This document shows, piece after piece, positions 45,401 through 52,400 of a stretch of DNA of 64,000 nucleotides. This DNA is from Pelecanus crispus (taxonomy: Eukaryota; Chordata; Aves; Pelecaniformes; Pelecanidae): NCBI RefSeq assembly GCF_030463565.1, contig NC_134656.1:687001-751000 (forward strand), read 5' to 3'. Below the pieces are notes generated by a model. It was given only the letters and a program-made list of their open reading frames with translations. It had not been told where the DNA came from and searched no databases. Each line of letters begins with the position of its first letter. The first letter of the stretch is position 1. The position numbers and the translations under genes were made by a program.

Positions 45401-47618
45401 GCCCAAGCTGCCCTGTCCTCCCGCGGTGTGCCCGGCACAGCCCCGGGCGCTGCGGCCACGCTGGGCTCTGAGCATCCCTCCCGGAGGGCTCTGCAGGCTG
45501 GGCTCGCACCACGGGCTGCGAGCCCGCCGGGGCACGGGTCCTGCAGTCAGCTGGCAGCTGAGCTCACAGCAAAGTGCTGCGTCCTCCTGACCGAGCTCTG
45601 CGCCGTATTTCTTGCGCCGTGGTGCTGCCCTCCACGGTATCGCCACAGAGGAGGGGCAGCGTGTGCTGCCAGAGGCGTGCCAGGTCTGTGGCTTGTGGCA
45701 TCCAGCGCTGGAGCAAAGCCTAGCGCTCGCCTCCTCTTTCTGGGAGGCACAGGACCCATCGGCCGGGGTTTGCCGCCTGTGTTCCCCACCCCAAATGAGC
45801 ATCGCTGGGCCCAGAGAACGCCAGGGATGTTCTGTGCCTCAGCCAGGCTGAGGGCAGCTCTCCGGGCAGCTTTGCCACTCAGCAACTGCTGACAAATTGG
45901 AGAGACCGACCGTAAATTCGGTGACAAAGAGGATGTCTGATTCCCCAGCCTCTGGCGCTCTGCTCTGTCTCCCAGCCCAGCCGCTGATGCAGGCAGGGCT
46001 GTGTGCCGGAGCAGCCGTCGGCCACGTCCCCGCTGCCCCAGGCGCTGCGCTGGAGCAATGAGATATTGTTCATCATCGCTCAAGGCCAGTGATCCTTGAA
46101 TGCTCTGCGGTCAGACAGGTTAGTTGCCAGAATAAGCAAAAGCATTTAGTGCCGGAGAGCACGCAGCGAGCTCGGCAGCAGGCAGGGGCCGGGGCAGCTC
46201 ATGAGGGGCAGCGCTCAGCTTGACGCCCTCGTGCCGCAGCTCTCCCTGGCTGCGTCCTTCCCGGTGCTCACATGCCAGCAGTGGTGGTCACCGAGCCCTC
46301 CTCGGCCACGGCCAGATGGAAACGGCTGACCCTGAGCTCGCCCTTCCCACAGCTAAATGGAAACCCCACTCCTGACTCTCCGGGCATGGGGACACCGCAG
46401 CGCGCATCCGGGGGAGGCGGCCGGGCTCATCGCTGGTCCCTGCCGCGCCGTGAGAGCCGCTGCGGACAGCTGGGACTGTCCATAAATAAGAGTAAAGTCC
46501 CTGCAGCTGGTCCTTCGGGACCCCGGAGCGGGGATGGAGCACAGAAAGGGCCTTTCCCTTGCCACCCTCCCCCTTTGTAAACAGGAACACGGCTCCGTGC
46601 TACAGCACACGGACTGTGTGAGCGCAAGCCTCGCTGACGCTGAGCCAAACTCATAAATAAGCGTGTTAAGAGAGCCGGAGCAGGGCTGCTCCTTGTCCCA
46701 GTCACCCAGGGTTATAATTTCCAGCAGATTTAGCAAAAGGTGGAGAGTCTTTCGAAGTGCAAATGCATCTTCCCAAGAGATGGGTGGGGAGGGGGCTGCG
46801 GTGCTGGCAGGGCACGCAGACGGCAGCGGGGGTCCCAGGCACGGCCGTGCAGGAGCAGGGGCTGCCCGGGGTGTAGCAGCTCAGCTTTGTGCTGGGAGCC
46901 GGCAGCGCCTGTCCCCCCACCCCAGGGACCCGCACTGGCATCGCTGCTGCGGTGCTGGGAACCCGGTGAGCCGGGACGGCCCGCGGTGCCGCTGGGCACT
47001 GGGGCAGAGCGATGCCATCTCACCCGGAGGGCTGTGCACCCTTCCGCATCGCACAGTCCCGCTTCCTGGGACTGTGGAGGCAGCCCGGTGGGAGGTGGGG
47101 GCTGTCTTCGCCCCTCGTGCAAGCCTGAAAGGCCACCGGCGTGGAGGGGCGTCTGAAGCCAGAAGCATCGCTTTGACTGAGCCGCCAGAAATCCTCCTTA
47201 AGCCAGGGTGGGATGCAGGCACATGTTCCTAGTCCTGCTGTCAACGCTCTTCTCCGAAAGCTTTAAATAGCACCAGACTTCATTCTGCAAACACCGGCAC
47301 TGCTCCGGCCAGTGGAGAACACTGTAGCTGGGGAGGGAGGGAAGGGAGCGGGCCCTGCGTGAAACCACGCTTTTCGTGTCGCTGTCCTCTGCTTTCGCCT
47401 TTCCCATTCCCTAGCGCCCTTTGCTTTAGCTGAGGGTTGGGTGAGCTGGCTCTTGCGCCAGCTGGCAGGAAAGCTCGCGGGTAAGGGCTGAAGGTGCCGC
47501 TGCACCCCAGCCGCGGGAGCGCTTTGCTGCCGGGCACCCGGGCAGGTGTGGGGACGGCGGCGGGGGAACCCCGGGCACCTGCGGGAGGGGATCGTCCTGC
47601 AGGCTCACCTTCAGCCAT
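33323..47618 (-). CDS. TGM2: TGM2, protein-glutamine gamma-glutamyltransferase 2 (tissue transglutaminase), complete
   Basis: Thirteen coding exons on the minus strand join in phase to 2070 nt, 689 codons plus stop. In order they are 47609-47618, 45072-45251, 42552-42794, 41201-41319, 40208-40336, 39286-39466, 38032-38167, 37811-37914, 37439-37678, 36992-37264, 34159-34319, 33782-33918 and 33323-33479. The enzyme forms calcium-dependent isopeptide crosslinks between protein Gln and Lys, is inhibited by bound GTP, and acts in cytosol and extracellular matrix. Visible: N-terminal beta-sandwich (about 1-140), catalytic core with [13 protein letters not shown] (Cys278), NFHCWVES (His336) and [12 protein letters not shown] (Asp359), the Trp242 of GRWDN, Cys231-region VNCNDED, the vicinal Cys371-Cys372 pair, then two beta-barrels ending in IAPQPK. 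There is no signal peptide, as is usual for TGM2. In the nucleotide pocket Arg580 and Tyr583 are kept, but positions 476, 478 and 479 are Lys, Lys and Leu. Confidence 0.97.
33480..33781 (-). other. TGM2: TGM2 intron 12
   Basis: A 302-bp GC-rich intron, donor GTAAGA and acceptor CCCCAG on the minus strand. Nothing else seen. Confidence 0.85.
33782..33918 (-). CDS. TGM2: TGM2 exon 12
   Basis: Residues 593-637, [20 protein letters not shown], then [20 protein letters not shown] and QQVKE. Second beta-barrel. Enters in phase 0 and leaves in phase 2. Confidence 0.95.
33919..34158 (-). other. TGM2: TGM2 intron 11
   Basis: A 240-bp intron. Contains a direct duplication of CAGCTCCCTGGGGATG around 33979-34014. 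No other element. Confidence 0.85.
34159..34319 (-). CDS. TGM2: TGM2 exon 11
   Basis: Residues 539-592, [20 protein letters not shown] to [12 protein letters not shown]. It carries Arg580 and Tyr583 (IRDVY), which line the GTP/GDP pocket in the human enzyme. Donor GTAAGA. Confidence 0.96.
34320..36991 (-). other. TGM2: TGM2 intron 10 (2.67 kb)
   Basis: The largest TGM2 intron. It is GC-rich at both ends, with an AT-richer segment at about 35280-36180. Retention of the equivalent intron makes a known short human isoform. Here read-through would stay open to 36714 and add about 93 residues without the second barrel. No mobile element recognised. Confidence 0.8.
36992..37264 (-). CDS. TGM2: TGM2 exon 10
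   Basis: Residues 448-538, [20 protein letters not shown], then [18 protein letters not shown] and on through [20 protein letters not shown] to [10 protein letters not shown]. First beta-barrel. Residues 476-479 read KIKL, where human has RIRV at the GTP site. Confidence 0.96.
37439..37678 (-). CDS. TGM2: TGM2 exon 9
   Basis: Residues 368-447. Starts [20 protein letters not shown] with the vicinal Cys371-Cys372 pair that forms a redox disulfide in the human enzyme. Ends [19 protein letters not shown]. End of the catalytic core. Confidence 0.97.
37811..37914 (-). CDS. TGM2: TGM2 exon 8 (catalytic His and Asp)
   Basis: Residues 333-367, [20 protein letters not shown], then [15 protein letters not shown]. 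Contains His336 and Asp359 of the catalytic triad. Confidence 0.97.
38032..38167 (-). CDS. TGM2: TGM2 exon 7
   Basis: Residues 288-333, [20 protein letters not shown], then [18 protein letters not shown] and RRSRDMIW. Catalytic core between the nucleophile and the His. Confidence 0.96.
38221..38412. repeat. 48-bp minisatellite, four copies, in TGM2 intron 6
   Basis: Copies start at 38221, 38269, 38317 and 38365, exactly 48 bases apart. The unit begins TCTGCACGGCTCCCGTCCCA and continues CGGAGCCCCAGGTTTGCACA. Only the fourth copy shows visible changes. A 48-bp period keeps reading frames open, which explains the repetitive ORFs here, but the tract is intronic. Confidence 0.94.
39085..39166. 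promoter_or_regulatory. Candidate intronic regulatory element in TGM2 intron 6
   Basis: An AT-rich, non-repetitive block inside GC-rich DNA. It contains CAAATTACAATAACAG, GCTTAATTGCTAAGCAGTG and the palindrome GGCTGATTGTAATCAGCC at 39148-39165. TAATTG and CTAATCAG-like cores suit homeodomain factors. Conservation was not testable here. Confidence 0.3.
39286..39466 (-). CDS. TGM2: TGM2 exon 6 (catalytic Cys)
   Basis: Residues 228-287, [20 protein letters not shown], then [20 protein letters not shown] and [20 protein letters not shown]. Cys278 is the nucleophile, and Trp242 of GRWDN stabilises the transition state in human TGM2. The acceptor is followed directly by GTAAAT, so the exon itself begins with GT. 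Confidence 0.97.
39467..40207 (-). other. TGM2: TGM2 intron 5
   Basis: A 741-bp intron with a 33-bp tandem repeat at 39596-39714. The rest is unremarkable, with an AT-rich stretch at about 39940-39990. Confidence 0.85.
39596..39714. repeat. 33-bp tandem repeat, about 3.6 copies, in TGM2 intron 5
   Basis: Copies start at 39596, 39629, 39662 and 39695. Unit begins GAGCGCGCCGGGATGCAGG and continues CGGCCGCGGTGCAA. Copies differ at a few positions. CpG-rich. Confidence 0.93.
40208..40336 (-). CDS. TGM2: TGM2 exon 5
   Basis: Residues 185-227, [20 protein letters not shown], then [20 protein letters not shown] and SAM. Catalytic core. Donor GTGAGT follows ATG directly. Confidence 0.97.
40337..41200 (-). 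other. TGM2: TGM2 intron 4
   Basis: An 864-bp GC-rich and CpG-rich intron, densest at about 40740-40980. No repeat or exon seen. Confidence 0.85.
41201..41319 (-). CDS. TGM2: TGM2 exon 4
   Basis: Residues 145-184, [20 protein letters not shown], then [20 protein letters not shown]. It joins the beta-sandwich to the core. Residues 173-174 are Asp-Tyr, where human has Lys-Phe in contact with the guanine nucleotide. Confidence 0.96.
41320..42551 (-). other. TGM2: TGM2 intron 3
   Basis: A 1.2-kb intron. A T-rich stretch lies at about 41510-41600, and a small AATTAGGGATAATT duplication at about 42140-42175. No further element recognised. Confidence 0.85.
42552..42794 (-). CDS. TGM2: TGM2 exon 3
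   Basis: Residues 64-144, [20 protein letters not shown], then through [19 protein letters not shown] to VLLFNAWHP. Most of the N-terminal beta-sandwich. The LEASTGYQG-type motif is typical of the family. Confidence 0.96.
42795..45071 (-). other. TGM2: TGM2 intron 2
   Basis: A 2.3-kb GC-rich intron, CpG-dense at about 43080-43500. Long ORFs on both strands here, one of 441 codons on the plus strand reaching in from 42214, have no recognisable protein features. No mobile element seen. Confidence 0.8.
45072..45251 (-). CDS. TGM2: TGM2 exon 2
   Basis: Residues 4-63, [20 protein letters not shown], then [20 protein letters not shown] and [20 protein letters not shown]. Start of the beta-sandwich. 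Split codon 4 joins exon 1 in phase 1. Confidence 0.97.
45252..47608 (-). other. TGM2: TGM2 intron 1
   Basis: A 2.36-kb intron right after the 10-nt coding part of exon 1. An AT-richer block at about 46040-46170 (CAATGAGATATTGTTCATCA and GTTAGTTGCCAGAATAAGC) and another at 46700-46780 look like possible enhancers. No exon or mobile element recognised. Confidence 0.8.
47609..47618 (-). CDS. TGM2: TGM2 exon 1, coding part
   Basis: ATGGCTGAAG then donor GTGAGC gives Met-Ala-Glu plus one base, completing MAED with exon 2. The same 10-nt coding start is known in mammalian TGM2. The ATG context GCACCATGG (A at -3, G at +4) is strong. No other ATG is visible in the leader downstream of the TATA box. 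Confidence 0.93.
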
Positions 47619-47942
47619 GGTGCCCTGCGCCGCGGGGTCTGGGTCCCGGTCCTGGTGCTGGTGTGGGTCTGGGTCCTGGTCCCGGTCCCGGTGCTGGTCC
47701 CAGTCCTGGTCCGGGTCTGGGTCTGGGTGCTGGTGCTGGTCCTGGTCTGGGTCTGGGTCCGGGTGCTGGTCCCGGTGCTGGTGCTGGTCCTGGTCTGGGT
47801 CTGGGTCCGGGTGCTGGTCCCAGTGCTGGTCCTGGTCTGGGTCCGGGTGCGGGTGCTGGTGTGGGTCTGGATCTGGATCTGGATCCGGGCGCTGGTGCTG
47901 GTGCCGGTCCTGGTGCCGGGGGAGCAGCCCCTCAGCGCCCGC
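47619..47942 (-). other. TGM2: TGM2 5' untranslated leader (presumed)
   Basis: Extends from the ATG to an estimated start about 25-30 bases downstream of the TATA box. It is roughly 320 nt, of which 282 nt are the hexamer repeat. The mammalian leader I recall is much shorter. The start site is inferred from TATA spacing only. Confidence 0.6.
47636..47917. repeat. Hexamer minisatellite (47 units) in the TGM2 leader
   Basis: On the plus strand the tract is an unbroken series of hexamers of the form GGTNNN (mainly GGTCCT, GGTCTG, GGTCCG, GGTGCT, GGTCCC), with AGT, GAT and GGC variants. It runs from 47636 to 47917 with no indel out of register. A 36-bp higher-order unit recurs around 47740-47820. 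In the TGM2 frame it reads as alternating Asp/His and Pro/Gln/Arg. Confidence 0.93.
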
Positions 47943-47966
47943 CGCCCGGCCCCGCCGCCCGCTCCA

Positions 47967-47972
47967 TTTATA
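47967..47972 (-). promoter_or_regulatory. TGM2: TGM2 TATA box and core promoter
   Basis: Minus-strand GCGGTATAAATGGAGCGG, with the TATAAA at 47967-47972 surrounded by GC boxes (CCCCGCCGCCC type on the plus strand at 47940-47960). Mammalian TGM2 promoters are also TATA-containing with Sp1 sites, so architecture and position fit. Confidence 0.8.
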
Positions 47973-48035
47973 CCGCGCCCGGCGCCGCGCACACCCCCGC
48001 GGCCGGGGACGGCGGAGGGAAAGGAAGGAAAAAGT

Positions 48036-48044
48036 TTCCAGGAA
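48036..48044 (-). promoter_or_regulatory. TGM2: Candidate STAT site upstream of the TGM2 TATA box
   Basis: TTCCAGGAA, a perfect TTCN3GAA palindrome within TTTCCAGGAAA, lies about 65-75 bases upstream of the TATA box. TGM2 is known to be induced by IL-6-type cytokines in mammals, but function at this site is only inferred. Confidence 0.3.
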
Positions 48045-48207
48045 ACGGAGTGCGTTCGGTCCCACCTATTTAAAACAACCACCCAAAAAAACCAACAATT
48101 AAAAAAAAAAAAAAAAAGTGGCCGGGGGTTCAGCTCCCGCCCAGCAGCCCCGGCCCCCGGAGCCGCCCCCGGGCAGGGGCTGGAGGCGCTGCCGGTGAGG
48201 AGGAGTT

Positions 48208-48244
48208 AAAAAAAAAAAAAAAAAAAAAAGGGGGGGGGGGGGGG
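48208..48244. repeat. A22-G15 homopolymer junction upstream of TGM2
   Basis: 22 A (48208-48229) run directly into 15 G (48230-48244), about 240 bases upstream of the TATA box. A separate 17-A run lies at 48101-48117. Homopurine tracts like this can form triplexes or quadruplexes and are prone to length change and sequencing error. Confidence 0.9.
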
Positions 48245-48434
48245 AGGAGAGGGGGTGTGCAGTTCACACCGAGGCGTCAGAAACTTGGGGAATGTTTTTG
48301 CCTTATAAAGTTTTCTTCCCCCGTGCCTTATCTCCATACCCGACCATTTCTGGCAAGGGATACGGCTGCTCAGGATTGCAGCGGTCAGTCCCCCTTCCCG
48401 TAAATGCATCCCTAAGAGACATAGTGACCGGAGG

Positions 48435-48494
48435 GAAAATGTGCTGGAAACCTTGCTGTTTGAGGCGAAAATGTGCTGGAAACCTTGCTGTTTG
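48435..48494. repeat. Tandem duplication with 32-bp period
   Basis: GAAAATGTGCTGGAAACCTT plus GCTGTTTG occurs at 48435 and again at 48467, separated by a few bases. Identical over 28 bases. No function assigned. Confidence 0.9.
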
Positions 48495-48760
48495 CTCCGG
48501 GGCGCGGTGCCACGCGGAGTGCACGGAGCAGGGATGGGTGCTTTCCCTGGCAGCCCTCGCCCCATGCACCCGCTCACCCTCTCCAGCCCCATGGCACCGC
48601 CCGCGGTGCTGCCTGGCCCGGCCCGGCCCTCCCTGTGCCCCCCAAGGGTGACCCAACGCACCCGAGACCACCGGGCAGGGGCAGAGACCCCCCCACCCCC
48701 ACGGGGTCCGGGGGTGCCCTCGGTGCCTGAGCAGCGATACTGCTGTCTCAAAAGGGGGTT

Positions 48761-49079
48761 TGTTACCCGGCGTGCACCAACCCAATCCGCACACCGAGTC
48801 CAGAGAGCGATTTTATTCCATTTCTGCGCAGGGCTGGGTGCTAGGTGGCAATTCCACAAAGCCAGCACCCGGAACGAGACTTTCTGTGCCTTATTTATAC
48901 ACAAAACTTACAGAGTTTGTAATTATCCTTTTTACGATGATTGGTTAGTAATTGCCGTCCTATCTGCCATTGGTCAACTGTGTTCTAATTACCCTCGCTT
49001 GCTCTGTGAATTAGCGCGCATGGTCCTTACGGGTGCGGGGGGTGAGTCCTTTTGGTCCTAAATTGAGTCAGTGGTCACA
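48761..49079 (-). mobile_element. LTR of an endogenous retroviral element, minus orientation
   Basis: A 319-bp unit that on the minus strand begins TGTGACCACTGACTC and ends GGGTAACA, the TG...CA form of an LTR. Inside, in the right order, are a TATA-like GTATAAATAAGGC (plus 48888-48899), a polyadenylation hexamer AATAAA (plus TTTATT near 48813-48818), and a U5-like end. A polypurine tract GCAGGGGGGAT abuts its upstream side, so this is the 3' LTR. Family is not identified; an avian ERVL-like element is a guess. Confidence 0.75.
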
Positions 49080-49440
49080 ATCCCCCCTGCCAGAATTACC
49101 TTTCCCCCAGTCACTGCTTTTTGGTAATTGTCCAGGTTTTCCAGCACCTTCTGGGGTAGGATGTTGCCTTTTATCAGTTTCTCAGTTCTCTTTCAAGGTC
49201 TAGTTGCTCCAGGATGCCTTTGGTTAAAGGATTCTGAATGTTTGTTCTTCTGATCAGGGGTGATTAAGTGTCCTTTACTTGCCAGCTTACAAAAACATCT
49301 TGGCCCGATACGACGTTCGCTGAGTTCAGAGTCAGCCTTCAGCAGTATGGCTTGTGGTGAATAAGTTCTTGAGAAGTTCCACCTCTGGAGCAGACTCTCT
49401 TTAGTAACTGACTTTTCTTCATGGGATTTAAGCTGACCGG
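49080..49440 (-). mobile_element. Remnant of the element's internal 3' region, with polypurine tract
   Basis: The polypurine tract occupies about 49080-49090. The next roughly 350 bases are AT-richer than the flanks and continue the element upstream on its own strand. A minus ORF ends here at 49193, but it has no residue pattern I can assign to a retroviral protein. The right limit is approximate, and no partner LTR is visible in the window. Confidence 0.45.
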
Positions 49441-52400
49441 GGCCAGGACCAAGGATGGGTTTTGCTCCTCTTGGAGCCCCATGCCAACCTTCTCCGCCTG
49501 GCCCTTGGCTGGGTGCGGGATGCTGCAGCCGCTGTGCCGGAGGTGGCTGCACGCTGGAAACCCTCCTCAGCCCATCGGGTCCCCTCCCGCTCCCCCGGAC
49601 CCCTCACCCCGTCCCCTCGCAGAGCCCAGGAGGTTTGGGGGCTGGTGCATCGCGCCAGGGCTGCTGCAGGTGCCGAGGACCTTCTTGTGCGTGGCAAAGT
49701 CCTGAACGCGGTTGGGGTCTGTCACTTGGTGTTCTCCGGGTCACCCCACAGCGCCCATGTTTGGGCTGTGCCCCGGTAAAGCCTTGCTGTCCTGGGCTCT
49801 CCCCGTGTCCCGGTGTGCCCTGTCCCGCTCGTGCAGCTGGATCTGCTCCTCCCGTGCTTGGGGTGGTCCTGGCAAGGGGCCCCCGGCCACGGACGATGCT
49901 TTCTGCTCAGGCATGCCGCAGCACGGCGCCGGGAGGCTTTGCAGCAAGACGTGCAACCTCTTCCAGCTCCACAAAGGGCTTTTTGGTACAGACGGTGTCA
50001 CAGTAAGGTCCGAGCACGCCAAGAGCAGATACTCAGGAAAAACCCCACGAGCCCCGGCCCCGCTGTGGGGGCACACGGGTGATTTTGCAGCAGCGCTGCA
50101 TGGCAGTGGGCAGAGGGGCCCTGGAAAGGCAGTGTCCGGGTGAAGGAGCTGAACCGCAGTGGCCGGGGGAGCCCCCGCCTTCACCACCATCTGGGAGGGA
50201 GGCAGGGAGGGAGGTTAGAGCCAGTGCAGCAAATCCTGGCCGAGGGGAAGCTCGGGGCAGCTGGTTTTAATGAAAGCCGTCCGTGCACCGCTCCACCACG
50301 TGTGTGCAGAGGCTGGGGACGTGCAGGTGGCGGCGGGGGGAAGCCTTCGCCAGGCGCTCCGCCGGCGTCGGCACTGCTCTTCTCACCCTCGCAGCGCTGA
50401 CCCGGAGCAGTGCCCGCCTCATCGCGGGACGTACCGCGCAGGTACTGCCTGCTACCGCCATGGGGTCCCGCTCTCCTCGCTCGGACTCGGGAGCAGCCTC
50501 TGCAAGCGTCGTCCTCTTCCTCTTCCCGGACCCCTCGGTGCTGGCAGCAGATAGAGCTGAGGCGAGCCGTTCCCACGGATGCAGGGAGGGCTCACCGGGG
50601 TGGGGGTCCCGGGGGCTGCCTGCTGCTCCAGGCGCTGAGGGAGCGGGAATCCCTTTCCCTTGCCAAGCTGCTGCGGGGCCAGGGCTGAGGGGGAGCTGGC
50701 AGCGGCGGGAGCCTGCAGCCCGGCCGGCAGCCGGGTTCACCTGCGCCGAGCTGGCCCCGCTCCCAGGGCTGCTTCCTGGGCGCAGGAGCCCTCGCCGTCG
50801 GCATGTGTGAGTGGGTTTGGGCTCACGCTGGAGCGTGCAGGGTCCGGCTCTGTCCGTACAAGCCTGCTCTTCCTCCCTTACCCTACGTGAACTTTGGATG
50901 CACTCAGCAGCCCGAGGTCCTGCGCTCGGGATGTGTTTAATTAAGTAACGTGTGACGAACAGCCTGTAATGGCACTGTCTGCCGCAGAGCGATCCGAAAC
51001 AGATTTTTTCCCGCTTGGCGCAGAAGCAGCTCCCTGCTGTGAGGGGTGTCGGTGTGTTTGGGGTGCGCAGGGCCAGGCAAGCTGGGGTGCCCAGCATTGG
51101 TCCGGCTGCAGGGGTGACCACAGTTTCTGTCTGTTTTTTTGGCCAAGCACGGGGCAGGAATGACTGACGGTGTCTGTCCCTGCTCTGGCACCTCTGTCAG
51201 AAGCGGCAGGAACTGAGTGCCCGGCTGTCCCCCGGCGCTGTCCGGGGAGCCGCGGGCTTGGCCCCAGCATCTCAGCGAGGGGAAACCTCCCTTGTTTCCA
51301 GCTTCAGCGCCCACTTGGCTCATCACCACGTATCGCAGAGGCATCTGCCTGCCCAGGCACTGGAAAATGCTGCACATGGAAGGCCAACCACACTGATGGT
51401 GTTGTTTTTACTCGCCTTAGTAAGAAAGGGTGTTTGCACTGCTGGATGCCCAAAATAACTCCATTTGCTCAAGGTGTTCAGCGCAGGACTGCGACTTCCC
51501 TTGCACCCACCCCGGTCCTGGACCCGCTTCAAAGCGGGCTGGTTTCTTGCCTCCCCCGGTCCGGCGCAGGCAGAGCCTGTTTGCTTTCCTGGGTGTGTGC
51601 CGGGGCGCTGGCAGCCCCCGGCTGCGCCCGCACATCCTGACTCAGTCTCTTGTGCAGGCAGATAAACAAGCTCTGAAGAGGGACAGTGTCTTCCTCTGAG
51701 TCGCCCTGTTAAGTTGTCAACCACCTTTTAACAGATCTGCCTGCTCGCCCGCGTTGCCTCCCGCCCCGGGGTGTTCCCCGCAGCCTGGCCCGAGCCTGGC
51801 AGAGCCAGCAGCCCCCCGAAGCCAGGGTGACCCCTCCGCTCCCCACCGCGCGCCGTGACCCCGGCAGCGGCGCCCGGCATGCTCCCATCCCGCCCCGGGC
51901 TCCGCACCGGGGTGCTAGGTCTGGAAAGGGGGTGGCAGGGCTCGGAAGTGGGTTCAGGAAAAGGTGAAAGGGTGAGGAAGCATTTTAGGCTGCTGATGAG
52001 CTGGCAGGGAGCGTTTGTGGCTGGCTGCAGGGATCCTGGCATGTCGGGTGCGGCACTTACCCCTCGCACGCCGGAGCCGGAGAGGAGCTTTGATCTGCCA
52101 GCATGGAAAAACACTTTAAAAGCTGGGGCGGGGGGGAACCTGTAGCCGCTCCGTACCTGGTAGGGACTGAGCCGAGGGCTGGGCAGCGGTGCCAGGCGGG
52201 GTCCGTAAGGGCACCGCAGCCCGGGGCGAGGGAGGACAGGGCAAGCTGGGGCTGGTGACTGGCATGGGCAGACGTCGCTGTTCGGGGCAGCAGCCGGCTC
52301 CCTGCGGGCACCGCTCCTGTTTTGGGGCTTTTGGTTGCTGTGGGCAGCTGGGTGGTTGAGCACGCTGGGCTTGGCGCTGCGCCGGGGCTCCGGGCAGTGC

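Noticed and set aside
47426-48082. 218-codon minus ORF of Thr-X repeats across the TGM2 leader
   Set aside because: It is out of frame with TGM2 and arises from the hexamer repeat. The in-frame version is discussed as a finding.
49193-49552. Minus ORF next to the LTR as a retroviral gene
   Set aside because: It spans the element edge into unrelated GC-rich DNA and shows no residue pattern I can assign.
50267-51121. 284-codon minus-strand ORF in the intergenic region
   Set aside because: No domain, no splice structure, and competing ORFs on the other strand over the same bases.
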